NCBI GenBank assembly: GCA_028278625.1
Contig: JANQDY010000229.1
Span: 7,190-71,189, forward strand
Source of the DNA: Thermodesulfobacteriota bacterium
Lineage (GTDB): Bacteria > Desulfobacterota > DSM-4660 > Desulfatiglandales > Desulfatiglandaceae
Length of the DNA: 64,000 nt
Direction: 5' to 3'
Shown here: positions 19,684 to 27,341 of the stretch, one piece after another
How positions within the stretch are numbered: the stretch's first letter is position 1
Layout: each line of letters opens with the position of its first letter
Notes under the pieces: generated by a model
The model's database searches: none
What the model was told of the DNA's origin: nothing
What the model saw: the letters and a program-made list of their open reading frames with translations, nothing else
Program-made: the position numbers and the translations under genes

Positions 19684-19911
19684 ATGACCCTAAAAGACAA
19701 AGTGCAGGATGCACTTCAAAAAGTGAGGCCCTCCCTTCAGGCGGACGGAGGGGATGTGCAGTTGGTGGATGTAAATGCTGATGGACTGGTCACCGTTAAA
19801 CTGACCGGTGCTTGCGGTGGATGTCCCATGAGTCAGATGACCCTGAAAATGGGGATTGAAAAGGTCCTTAAGCAGAACGTCCCGGAAGTAACGTCCGTAG
19901 TGTCCGCGTAA
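19684..19911 (+). CDS. Nfu-type iron-sulfur scaffold (NifU C-terminal domain)
   Basis: A 75-residue stand-alone Nfu domain with the cluster-binding CGGCPMS motif (C44, C47), preceded by [16 protein letters not shown], both diagnostic. Nfu proteins carry 4Fe-4S clusters to target enzymes, and the radical SAM proteins in this window (two nearby, plus MiaB) are plausible clients. An AGGAG site precedes the ATG. It may be monocistronic or the first gene before hbd. Confidence 0.92.
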   Translation: MTLKDKVQDALQKVRPSLQADGGDVQLVDVNADGLVTVKLTGACGGCPMSQMTLKMGIEKVLKQNVPEVTSVVSA

Positions 19912-19962
19912 TAGCATTTCCACATTTTAGGTACCATTTTTCATTCTAATTGAGGAGGTAGC

Positions 19963-20823
19963 ATGGAGATCAAAAAGATTGGTGTGGTCGGAGCCGGTGC
20001 CATGGGTAACGGTATCGCACAGATGGCGGCTCAAATCGGCTGCGACGTTGTTTTAAGAGACATTAAAGATGAATTCGTTGAGCGGGGAATGAAAAACATC
20101 GACCGCTTTCTTTCCAAGGGTGTTGAAAAAGGAAAGATCGAAGCGGCTCAAAAAGATGCAATCTTAGGCAGAATCAAGGGCACCACGGAAATGTCCGACC
20201 TGAAAGATGTTGATTTCATCATTGAGGCGGTCATTGAAGACCTCGATCTCAAGAAGCGTGTTTTCAAAGAGCTGGATGAACTCTGCGCTCCCCATGTCAT
20301 CCTGGCCTCCAACACCTCATCCATGTCTCTCACTGAAATTGCAGCCGCCACAAAAAGGCCTGAGAAGGTGTGCGGCATGCATTTTTTTAATCCTGTCCCC
20401 ATCATGAAGCTGGTTGAAATCATTCGAGGATACTCCACCAGCGATGAGACCGTCGATATTACCACTGAGCTGGCCAAGAAAATGGGGAAAATCACAGTGG
20501 AAGTGAAAAAAGATTCGCCGGGCTTCGTGGTGAATCGTATCATGATTCCTCATATGGTGGAAGCCATCAAGATCGTCGAAGAGGGGATCGCCTCCATTGA
20601 AGATGTCGATACCGCCGTAAAAGCGGGACTCAATTACCCCATGGGGCCCTTCGAACTGATGGATTTGACAGGCATTGATATCTGCTATTTCGTGAACGAG
20701 TATTTCTACAAGGAACTCAACAAGGAATCCAAGTGGGTTTCCCCGAATCTGCTGAAGACCATGATCCGCGCCAATAAACTGGGCAGAAAGACAGGGGGCG
20801 GATGGTACGATTATAGTAAGTAG
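19963..20823 (+). CDS. hbd: 3-hydroxyacyl-CoA (3-hydroxybutyryl-CoA) dehydrogenase
   Basis: A 286-residue NAD(P)-dependent enzyme interconverting acetoacetyl-CoA and 3-hydroxybutyryl-CoA. It has the Rossmann motif GAGAMG (10-15), SNTSS, the catalytic-His segment MHFFNPVPIMKLVEI and PGFVVNRI, with the C-terminal helical domain ending in KTGGGWYDYSK. Length is that of stand-alone short forms. A GGAGG site precedes the ATG, and a strong terminator follows at 20873. It suits fatty-acid or butyrate-type metabolism. Confidence 0.94.
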   Translation: MEIKKIGVVGAGAMGNGIAQMAAQIGCDVVLRDIKDEFVERGMKNIDRFLSKGVEKGKIEAAQKDAILGRIKGTTEMSDLKDVDFIIEAVIEDLDLKKRVFKELDELCAPHVILASNTSSMSLTEIAAATKRPEKVCGMHFFNPVPIMKLVEIIRGYSTSDETVDITTELAKKMGKITVEVKKDSPGFVVNRIMIPHMVEAIKIVEEGIASIEDVDTAVKAGLNYPMGPFELMDLTGIDICYFVNEYFYKELNKESKWVSPNLLKTMIRANKLGRKTGGGWYDYSK

Positions 20824-20872
20824 CCTGTGAGATCCGGCAGCACACGAAACGCACTGCTGAAAGTTGATCAGC

Positions 20873-20912
20873 AAGAAAGGCAGTTCTTTCTGGGAACTGC
20901 CTTTCTTTTGTC
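20873..20912 (+). terminator. Strong intrinsic terminator after hbd
   Basis: A 14-bp perfect stem (core AAAGGCAGTTC / GAACTGCCTTT) with a 7-base loop is followed by CTTTTG. The same 11-bp stem core recurs in the terminator at 21821. Confidence 0.85.
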
Positions 20913-20962
20913 CTGTTTCGGGACATCCTTATGGAATGCAAATTGTTTATAAATCATCTTGG

Positions 20963-20991
20963 TTGACCTGCAAAAATATCTCCCCTATACT
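20963..20991 (+). promoter_or_regulatory. Sigma-70-type promoter of the nucleotidyltransferase gene
   Basis: TTGACC (20963-20968) and TATACT (20986-20991) are separated by 17 bases, a near-consensus promoter. It gives a leader of about 70 bases before the ATG at 21070. Confidence 0.6.
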
Positions 20992-21069
20992 CCCTGAGGT
21001 GACTGCGCACTCCCTGTCTCGTACAGAATCAATGTCTTACGACGTTATCCATTTTTCGAGAGGCGTACG

Positions 21070-21501
21070 ATGGAACATGTTACTGAAAAAATCAGAGAGA
21101 CACTGAAAACTCGCCTCCAGGAACTATATGACGGCCAGCGAACCATCATAGCAGTCTATCTTTTTGGTTCTCATGTGAGAGACGGCACGGGGAAAGCTTC
21201 AGATCTGGATCTCGCCTTTCTCATGGATGACCGCGCCTATAGAGATGATCCCCTTTCAACGGTTGCGCCCGCCTATATGACTGCAACCAGCGTGGGAATG
21301 GTCCTGGGAATGGACACGGACGTCACCATCCTCAACGCCGCATCTCTGGAAATCGCTTACGAAGTCGTCACTAAAGGGAAGTGCCTTCTGGAATATGACG
21401 GAGAAAAAAGGATAGACTACGAAATCGCACTGCGTGGCATGTATTTTGATTTCAAGCCGTTTCTGGATGAACTTCGATCAAACTGCATCAACAATCTGTA
21501 G
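21070..21501 (+). CDS. MNT-type nucleotidyltransferase, orphan antitoxin-like
   Basis: A 143-residue minimal nucleotidyltransferase with GSHVRDGTGKASDLDLA: Gly33-Ser34 and the metal Asp residues D45 and D47, with the third in MDTDVTIL (D84). Such proteins act as MntA antitoxins that AMPylate a HEPN RNase toxin partner. No intact HEPN gene lies on either side. After the stop, only a 29-residue open stretch (EYGVLKRHTDDF...) remains, which I cannot assign. It has its own promoter and a GAGG site before the ATG. Its catalytic triad is intact, so it may be a live antitoxin whose toxin was lost. Confidence 0.75.
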   Translation: MEHVTEKIRETLKTRLQELYDGQRTIIAVYLFGSHVRDGTGKASDLDLAFLMDDRAYRDDPLSTVAPAYMTATSVGMVLGMDTDVTILNAASLEIAYEVVTKGKCLLEYDGEKRIDYEIALRGMYFDFKPFLDELRSNCINNL

Positions 21502-21656
21502 GACCGAATATGGCGTTCTCAAAAGGCACACAGATGACTTCTCGTTGTTTTTAAGACAAATAAAGGAGAACTATCTGGCCTTAAAGGGAAACTGACATAT
21601 CCGTCTGAAGCGCTATTCCGCATCATCGATTACAACAAACAGCAAAGGATGAGAAC

Positions 21657-21770
21657 ATGCCGTCACTTCAAGTAAGAGATTTGCCGGAAAAAATCTATCA
21701 CAGACTTCAGTCAAATGCACGAAAAGAGCATCGGATGACGAGAAACTGCGACGTCTCGCCAGTGACGTAG
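21657..21770 (+). pseudogene. Truncated FitA/VapB-like antitoxin
   Basis: A 37-codon frame begins MPSLQVRDLPEKIYHRLQ and continues to NARKEHR, the typical ribbon-helix-helix N-terminus of FitA/VapB antitoxins, with its AAGGA ribosome site intact. The usual sequence after KEHR is missing: the frame changes to unrelated residues and stops at 21770. The break coincides with the start of a toxin-like tail in another frame, as if an internal deletion joined the two genes. Confidence 0.65.
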
Positions 21771-21793
21771 GGATTCGCTTTCTGGAAATTCAA
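21734..21793 (+). pseudogene. C-terminal scrap of a PIN-domain (VapC-like) toxin
   Basis: In the frame shifted relative to the antitoxin, the sequence reads DDEKLRRLA followed by SDVGIRFLEI. This resembles the last acidic residue and closing strand of VapC PIN RNases. The rest of the toxin is absent. Together with the preceding antitoxin head it looks like a deletion scar of a whole module. The match is short, so this is an inference from pattern. Confidence 0.45.
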
Positions 21794-21820
21794 CAGAAAT
21801 CACGAACAGAAAACGTAAAC

Positions 21821-21857
21821 AAAAAGGCAGTTCTTCGTTTTGAACTGCCTTTTTTTA
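21821..21857. terminator. Bidirectional intrinsic terminator
   Basis: A 13-bp stem AAAAAGGCAGTTC / GAACTGCCTTTTT with an 8-base loop has T runs on both strands. It can serve the toxin-antitoxin remnant (plus) and the small ribosomal-type gene (minus). It shares its 11-bp core with the terminator at 20873. Confidence 0.85.
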
Positions 21858-21877
21858 TATGGGGAATAAGGAGATGA

Positions 21878-21967
21878 CTACTTGTTCTTGTGGCGCATCT
21901 TTTTTCGAAGTTTTCTGTACTTGTGTTTGGTGATTTTCTTTCTTCGCTTCTTTACAACGCTACCCAT
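21878..21967 (-). CDS. 29-residue basic protein, bS22 / AURKAIP1-COX24-like
   Basis: A very short gene encoding MGSVVKKRRKKITKHKYRK then LRKKMRHKNK. This matches the tiny, highly basic family with MGSVxKKRRKxMxKxKxRK known as bS22 in mycobacterial ribosomes and annotated AURKAIP1/COX24-domain proteins elsewhere. It probably binds the small ribosomal subunit. A GGGAGG ribosome site, a good promoter at 21999-22028 and a bidirectional terminator downstream define a complete minimal transcription unit. It is too short for usual gene callers' length cut-offs. Confidence 0.85.
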   Translation of the reverse strand: MGSVVKKRRKKITKHKYRKLRKKMRHKNK

Positions 21968-21998
21968 TCGATTCTTTCCTCCCTCAAGTGATCTTTTT

Positions 21999-22028
21999 AG
22001 ACTATCAAACTTCAGCTTGGATTGTCAA
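21999..22028 (-). promoter_or_regulatory. Sigma-70 promoter of the 29-residue protein gene
   Basis: On the minus strand TTGACA (22023-22028) and TAGTCT (21999-22004) are spaced by 18 bases, about 30 bases before the ATG at 21967. Confidence 0.6.
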
Positions 22029-22145
22029 CCGCTATTTTTTTGAAAGGGGGTAAACAGGGGGATGCGGTGGCAGATTCAATGCATTCCGGCTGGAACTTCA
22101 AGTTTACATAATATTTATTATCAGACGTTATTACGGTAAGCAATT

Positions 22146-23048
22146 TTATGCGGCGCTCGGTTGTTCCTGGTGTGCAAATGCCTTCTTGTTACGCGCCTTA
22201 TCTTCATACAGCTTTTGGTCCGCATCACCAACCAGGGCTTCCGCATTCAATCCCGTTTGAAATACCGCGAAACCACTGCTGGCTGATACCCCGCACTCCT
22301 TCTCAATACCCGATTTGATGCGGGCGGACATCATCTTGGCAACATCTGCGCCGGCCTCGATCAAAAGAACGGCGAATTCGTCGCCCCCATACCGATACCC
22401 TGAATCGACATTTTGTCGCATTTTGCCCTGAATAACGGTGCCAACTTTCTGCAGCAGTTCGTCTCCTGCGAGATGCCCGAATTTATCATTGTATTGCTTG
22501 AAGGCGTCCAGATCCAAAAGAATCAACGCCAGCGGATGATTCTGCCGCTCTGCCCGCGCCGTCTCTTCTTTGAGGCGATCATAGAAATGCCGCTGGTTGT
22601 AGAGCCCGGTTAATGAATCGGTAATGGAAAGCCGATTGAGTTCTTCTCGAATGTTCCTTTCAATGATGCCCCGTCTGAATTTGGCTTCTATCTCTTCAAT
22701 GCCGAAGGGTTTGTTAACGAAATCAGTGGCACCGGCGTTAATGGTTTCCACATATTTGTATTCTTTGGTGTAACCGGTCATGGCGATGGCACAAATATTC
22801 GGGTGGTCTCTTTTTACGCGTGCGATGAGTTCGAGACCGTCAATGCCCGGCATTCGAATGTCTGTTAATAAAAAGGTGTAGGCAGTATTGCCCAATTTCT
22901 GTAACGCTTCAGCACCGTTTTCAGCAGTATCCACTTTGAAACCGAGGTGCCTTAGCATGGCAGAAACAGGTTCTCTCACAATCTCTTCATCGTCGACCAC
23001 CAGCACGTATTCATTTTCATAGGATATGTCATCAATTGTAGCTGTCAT
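22146..23048 (-). CDS. Response regulator with GGDEF diguanylate cyclase output
   Basis: A 300-residue protein with a receiver domain (phospho-acceptor Asp63 in LTDIRMPGIDG) and a GGDEF domain with the intact motif GGDEF at 221-225, so it should synthesise cyclic-di-GMP on phosphorylation. The inhibitory RxxD site reads QNVD. It is similar in layout to the protein at 7446 but the two are clearly different in sequence. The gene begins 9 bases after the miaB stop and is probably the last of the nadK-miaB unit. Confidence 0.92.
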   Translation of the reverse strand: MTATIDDISYENEYVLVVDDEEIVREPVSAMLRHLGFKVDTAENGAEALQKLGNTAYTFLLTDIRMPGIDGLELIARVKRDHPNICAIAMTGYTKEYKYVETINAGATDFVNKPFGIEEIEAKFRRGIIERNIREELNRLSITDSLTGLYNQRHFYDRLKEETARAERQNHPLALILLDLDAFKQYNDKFGHLAGDELLQKVGTVIQGKMRQNVDSGYRYGGDEFAVLLIEAGADVAKMMSARIKSGIEKECGVSASSGFAVFQTGLNAEALVGDADQKLYEDKARNKKAFAHQEQPSAA

Positions 23049-23057
23049 AACGTATGG

Positions 23058-24377
23058 TTAGTCCTCTAGTCCGCCTTTCAGCGAGTTAAGGTAAGACTCT
23101 TGTACGACAACTTCTACCATTTTTCCCACCAAATGGGCGTCTCCGTCAAAATTGACCACTTTGTTGGAAGGGGTTCGCCCCGTAAGCTGCTCACCTCTTT
23201 TGCTAGTCCCTTCAACCAGCACCGTCATTCGCTGACCCACAAGTTTCCGGTTCTTTTCTAGGGTGATACGGTTTTGAAGGTTTTGCAGGCGATAAAGTCT
23301 GGCTATTTTGACTTTCTCGCTCACCTTGTGTGGCATTCGCGCAGCAGGCGTTCCTTCGCGATCAGAGTATTTGAACGAAAAAAGCGAATCGAATTCGATT
23401 TTTTCGATCAAATCCAGGGTACTCCGAAAGTCTTCCTCTGTTTCTCCGGGGAATCCTACCATAACATCGCTGGTAATGGCAATATCCTCTTTGCAGGTTC
23501 TCAGTTTATCTATGATCTCAAAATACTGATTTCGGTTATACCCACGATGCATGGCTTTCAGAATGCGATCGCTCCCCGCCTGAAACGGCAGGTGAATATG
23601 ACTTGCCAGTTTGTCAATATTCTTGAAACAGTCGATCAGCTCATGTGAAAGATCCTTTGGATGGGAGGTTGTAAACCGGAGTCTGAACAGATCGTCCAGT
23701 GTAGAAAGGGAACGGAGCAAGGATGCAAAATTCCACTTTTCGTGCGCCTCTTTCCAGGCATAGGAATTGACGTTCTGCCCTAGCAGAGTGATTTCCCGTA
23801 TGCCTTCGGAAAGAAGATATTTGGCTTCATCAAGAATATCCCTGGGCGAGCGGAAGAACTCCCGACCTCTCACATAAGGAACAATGCAGTAGCTGCAAAA
23901 ATTATTGCACCCTTCCATTATGGAAATAAAGCCAGAAATCCGATTTTGAAAGTATCCTGTGCATTTTGCTGGAGGCGGCGGCGTACAGTTGAGAGCCGTT
24001 GCCGAAATCCGTTTGCGATTGTTATGAATTTCTTCAATGGTTTCAAGAATTCGACCCAACTCCCTGGGACCCAAAACAAAATCGAGCAGCGGAAATCGCC
24101 GCATTATTTCCGTACCTTTCATTTGGGCCAGGCATCCGATCATCCCCACAATTAATTCAGGGTTCTTCTCCTTGACATCGGCCATTCGGCCGAGGAAACT
24201 GCAGGCTTTCTGCTCTGGTTTGGCGCGGACGGCACAGGTGTTGATCAGTATCACCCCTGCTTCATGCACATCCTCTACCGGCCGGAAGCCGCTCTTAATG
24301 AGGGATTGTGCCAGAAAATCGGAATCGTATTCATTCATCTGGCATCCCATGGTTTTAATGTGAAAACGCTTGTTCAA
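23058..24377 (-). CDS. miaB: tRNA 2-methylthio-N6-isopentenyladenosine methylthiotransferase
   Basis: A 439-residue methylthiotransferase with the three family parts: N-terminal MTTase domain with cysteines in KTMGCQMN, INTCAVR and GCLAQ; radical SAM domain with GCNNFCSYCIVPYVRGRE; and a C-terminal TRAM domain. It installs the 2-methylthio group at A37 of tRNAs. The MNEYDS signature favours MiaB over RimO or MtaB. It lies 9 bases downstream of a small DUF4911-type gene. Confidence 0.95.
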   Translation of the reverse strand: MNKRFHIKTMGCQMNEYDSDFLAQSLIKSGFRPVEDVHEAGVILINTCAVRAKPEQKACSFLGRMADVKEKNPELIVGMIGCLAQMKGTEIMRRFPLLDFVLGPRELGRILETIEEIHNNRKRISATALNCTPPPPAKCTGYFQNRISGFISIMEGCNNFCSYCIVPYVRGREFFRSPRDILDEAKYLLSEGIREITLLGQNVNSYAWKEAHEKWNFASLLRSLSTLDDLFRLRFTTSHPKDLSHELIDCFKNIDKLASHIHLPFQAGSDRILKAMHRGYNRNQYFEIIDKLRTCKEDIAITSDVMVGFPGETEEDFRSTLDLIEKIEFDSLFSFKYSDREGTPAARMPHKVSEKVKIARLYRLQNLQNRITLEKNRKLVGQRMTVLVEGTSKRGEQLTGRTPSNKVVNFDGDAHLVGKMVEVVVQESYLNSLKGGLED

Positions 24378-24386
24378 TCACACACC

Positions 24387-24614
24387 TCAAAGGGGGGCTG
24401 AAATGGATAGGTTTTCATTGTTTCTGAGTGCATCCATCAGTTCAAGAACCATCGCTTCGCAACCGGGCGCTATGCGGACTTCGATCAGTGCTGCGTTAGG
24501 GTCTTTAGTGGAGACGAGGGCCATCCCATCATAGGATTCAAGCAGGAACCTGAAATAATGGATTTCCTCTCTGTCTACCCGAAATAGTCTTTTCGTGCAT
24601 TCCAACGGTTCCAT
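24387..24614 (-). CDS. Small DUF4911-like protein
   Basis: A 75-residue protein, soluble, with IHYFRFLLESYDGMALVST in the centre, matching my memory of the uncharacterised DUF4911 family, which often precedes miaB in deltaproteobacteria. No catalytic motif is visible. It starts 10 bases after the nadK stop and ends 9 bases before miaB, so it belongs to the same operon. Function is unknown. Confidence 0.6.
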   Translation of the reverse strand: MEPLECTKRLFRVDREEIHYFRFLLESYDGMALVSTKDPNAALIEVRIAPGCEAMVLELMDALRNNENLSISAPL

Positions 24615-24624
24615 GCCCGCCTCA

Positions 24625-25518
24625 TCAACAAGGCTCCGTAGATTTGTTGTAGGTAACGCCTCCCCACATGAGTTTCGTTCTGAGAATGCGAAAATGGTTT
24701 TGAGCAGGCGGCTGGAAAAGGTTTATCTTTTCCTTGGATTTATAAATATGGACCGTGTCCCCGTGGCGAAGATCGAACCCCACTTGGCCGTCAAGGGTTA
24801 ACACAACGGTTTTTTCACTCTCCCTGCCCATTTCTATGCCCACAACGGCACTGTCAGGTACAATGATCGGCCTGTTTGTGAGGGTAAACGGACAAATCGG
24901 TGTCAAAACAAATGTTTCAATGGTGGGATAAAGAATGGGCCCTCCGGCCGAAAGATTATAGGCGGTGGATCCGGTGGGAGTGGCAATGATGAGACCGTCG
25001 GCCCTGAATGTGGTCACAAAAAGACCGTTTACGGAGACATCCAGATCGATAATTCTGGCAATGGTGCTTTTATTGATTACCACGTCATTTAGCACGTGAA
25101 AGCGAAACACTTCCCTCTCATCCCTCAGGACCTTTGTTTCAAGCATCATCCTGCTTTCCACATGAAGGCCGCCGTTCAGCATGGTTTCCACAACGGAATA
25201 GAGCTTTTCCAATGGAACACAGGTCAAAAAACCGAGCCCACCAAGATTTACTCCCAGAATGGGAGCACCGTATCGTCCCACCTGACGGGCGGCGCCCAGC
25301 AGAGTCCCGTCCCCGCCCAGCACAACGATCCAATTTACATCTCTTGGAACCTGTTGCTTTTGCAAAGAGGCGCCGTTTTCAACAAACTCCGCTGCCATTT
25401 CCTGGCTAAAGACGGTTATGCCGCGTTTTTCAAACCAGCCTTTAAGCTTCAATGCCTCGGTTTTTGCCGGCTCATGATGGTGTTTGTAAATAATCCCGAC
25501 AGATTTTGATTTCATCAA
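24625..25518 (-). CDS. nadK: NAD kinase
   Basis: A 297-residue NAD kinase producing NADP. Diagnostic motifs are VVLGGDGTLLGAAR, GVNLGGLGFL and TPTGSTAYNLSAGGPI. The N-terminal SVGIIYKHHHEPAKTEA fits a Rossmann start. It is followed by the DUF4911-like gene and miaB and preceded, 6 bases away, by a P-loop kinase-like gene. Confidence 0.95.
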   Translation of the reverse strand: MMKSKSVGIIYKHHHEPAKTEALKLKGWFEKRGITVFSQEMAAEFVENGASLQKQQVPRDVNWIVVLGGDGTLLGAARQVGRYGAPILGVNLGGLGFLTCVPLEKLYSVVETMLNGGLHVESRMMLETKVLRDEREVFRFHVLNDVVINKSTIARIIDLDVSVNGLFVTTFRADGLIIATPTGSTAYNLSAGGPILYPTIETFVLTPICPFTLTNRPIIVPDSAVVGIEMGRESEKTVVLTLDGQVGFDLRHGDTVHIYKSKEKINLFQPPAQNHFRILRTKLMWGGVTYNKSTEPC

Positions 25519-25524
25519 ACGGCC

Positions 25525-26127
25525 CTATGCGGTGGTTTTTCCAATCACCACCCACTCCTCGGTCAAATCCGAAGTGGTATCCACCAACAAATGAATGATT
25601 TCCAAGTCCGGATGCCGCTCTTTCAAGTCATTCAAATCCACCGGCTCAAATTTCTTCACATTATTGATGTAAGCTTGCTCAGTCAGTGCATTGGATTCGT
25701 AGTTTTCCTTGGTTCGTTTGGAAATACGCGAAAGGGATACCTTTTTGGGACACTGGGTTTGTTGAATTACCAGCGTTTTGTGGTGATCAGCAGCGACTTT
25801 TGCAGCGCGTCTTCTGAGGGCTTGGGTGACGAAGGTGGCATCCAGAATGATCCCCTCTCCAATGCCTGCCGCCTCATCTGCCAGCCTGAACATTTCATCA
25901 TAGACCAGGGTGCGCTTCTGCATGTTGGCGGCCTCTTTTTCATCAAAAATTTCCTTATGCTTCAGCACCTGGAGCCGAATGAGGTCGGATCTCAAAATGC
26001 GATAACCCTTCATTTCGGCAATGACTTCCGTGGTCTCCGTCTTATAGGATGCCGGCAGTCCGCAGGCAATCAGAACCGTATCGGGTTTCAGTTCTCTTTT
26101 CATAAATGTGACAAAATCTTCTTTCAT
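25525..26127 (-). CDS. P-loop kinase-like protein with atypical Walker A
   Basis: A 200-residue protein of the AAA_33/zeta-toxin-like kinase group (COG0645 type). The P-loop reads GLPASYKT (23-30), where the Gly before Lys29 is replaced by Tyr; family members usually have GLPGSGKS/T. LRSDLIR, and GIILDATF resembling Walker B, follow. In many bacteria this domain is fused behind an aminoglycoside-phosphotransferase-like domain; here that partner is the next upstream gene. The loss of the P-loop glycine may alter nucleotide binding. Substrate unknown. Confidence 0.65.
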   Translation of the reverse strand: MKEDFVTFMKRELKPDTVLIACGLPASYKTETTEVIAEMKGYRILRSDLIRLQVLKHKEIFDEKEAANMQKRTLVYDEMFRLADEAAGIGEGIILDATFVTQALRRRAAKVAADHHKTLVIQQTQCPKKVSLSRISKRTKENYESNALTEQAYINNVKKFEPVDLNDLKERHPDLEIIHLLVDTTSDLTEEWVVIGKTTA

Positions 26128-26222
26128 TATTGGGCTCCAATAGACTTTAGCGTGTTTGCTATTCCATCAAAACAAGATAAGTTGAAACTTGGCCGCGGCA
26201 ATTGAGAGTATCATTTCTCCCA

Positions 26223-27251
26223 TTATAAATGGATATAATCATGGGCCAGGTTGAAATAGGATTGGGCACGGTTAATGGCTTCTGTTTTCGCCCCATCCGT
26301 TATTGAAGGATCATCAACCTGAAAACCGTTGACCTTTCCGCGCACAAACGCCCTGTAAACCTTGTAAAACCTGAGCAAGTGATCGACACCACTCTCCCCG
26401 GATAGCTCTTTATAATGCAGCCAGAGCGATTCCGCCTCTTTGATTCCACCGTGGTATTCCAGATCCATCAACAGGAAGGCAATATCCGCAAGGGCATCAC
26501 TGAATCGGAAACGTTCATTGAATTCAATGCAGTCAATGATGGGAAGCCCCGGCATTATGCAGACATGCTCCATATGAAGGTCACCGTGGCAATCCCTTAT
26601 GCGCCCGTCTGCGATTCTATCAAAAAACAGTTGATGGTGTTCTTCATAAAAATCATTGGTATACGTCATTATGTCCTGAAACTGTTTTTCCGAGATGGTC
26701 AGGCCGCAATGGTCTTGAACCTGTTCGAAGTTTTCGTCCGTGTTGATTTTGAATTTCTGTGGCTCTGCGTATTGGGATATTTCAGCACTCGTTCTGGCTT
26801 CTGAATGGAATTTGGAGAGGACTCGGGCAATCTCAATCAAATTCCCCGGTGTGATTTTTCCAGCTTCGAAGAGGGATTTCATCAGATACTCATTCGGAAT
26901 GCGCTTCATTTTGACCGCATAATCAACCGGTTCACCCTTTCGGTTTATGAGCGTATGCTTTCCGTCTAAAATTGTCACCGGAAGAACTTCAATATAGAGG
27001 TCTTTGGCCAGTCTACGGTTGAGGGCAACTTCCTGTTCGCAATAGTAGGCCCTTTTTTCAAGGCTTGAAAAATCCAAGAAACCGAAATTGACGGGTTTTT
27101 TGATCTTATAAACAAATGAATCCGCAACAAAGACCACGGAGATATGGGTCTGGACCACATCCACTTTCTCAGTAAATTCGGGCAGTGCGGCTGGCCTCTT
27201 CAAGTCTAGGATAAGCTGTTTCATGATTTCACATTTCCTTCCGGGGGGCAA
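26223..27251 (-). CDS. Aminoglycoside phosphotransferase-like kinase-fold protein
   Basis: A 342-residue protein with YKIKKPVNFGFLDFS (nucleotide Lys region), the catalytic loop HGDLHMEHV and a metal-site segment IIDCIEFNERFRFSDALADIAFLLMDL. This is the COG2187 type, commonly the N-terminal half of a fused APH/P-loop kinase protein; here the P-loop half is the separate downstream gene, 95 bases away. It is unlikely to be a drug resistance enzyme. The ATG at 27251 is weakly supported; another ATG at 27224 (MKQLILDLKRP) may be the real start. Confidence 0.7.
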   Translation of the reverse strand: MPPGRKCEIMKQLILDLKRPAALPEFTEKVDVVQTHISVVFVADSFVYKIKKPVNFGFLDFSSLEKRAYYCEQEVALNRRLAKDLYIEVLPVTILDGKHTLINRKGEPVDYAVKMKRIPNEYLMKSLFEAGKITPGNLIEIARVLSKFHSEARTSAEISQYAEPQKFKINTDENFEQVQDHCGLTISEKQFQDIMTYTNDFYEEHHQLFFDRIADGRIRDCHGDLHMEHVCIMPGLPIIDCIEFNERFRFSDALADIAFLLMDLEYHGGIKEAESLWLHYKELSGESGVDHLLRFYKVYRAFVRGKVNGFQVDDPSITDGAKTEAINRAQSYFNLAHDYIHL

Positions 27252-27341
27252 TTTCGCCGTATTCTTATCTTAAATGAGAGAAGCAGGTCAAGAGCAAAAA
27301 AACGTGAGATAACTCCCGGTAAGAAATATGGAATGCGGATA

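Noticed and set aside
21070..21501. A complete HEPN/MNT toxin-antitoxin module
   Set aside because: The MNT gene is intact but no HEPN gene lies on either side, so only an orphan antitoxin-like gene is supported.
21502..21600. Remnant of a HEPN toxin after the MNT gene
   Set aside because: Only a 29-residue open stretch (EYGVLKRHTDDF...) without the HEPN RxxxxH motif is present, so it cannot be assigned.
26223..27251. An aminoglycoside resistance gene
   Set aside because: It is of the APH-like type paired with a P-loop kinase in many non-resistant bacteria, and no resistance-type context is present.
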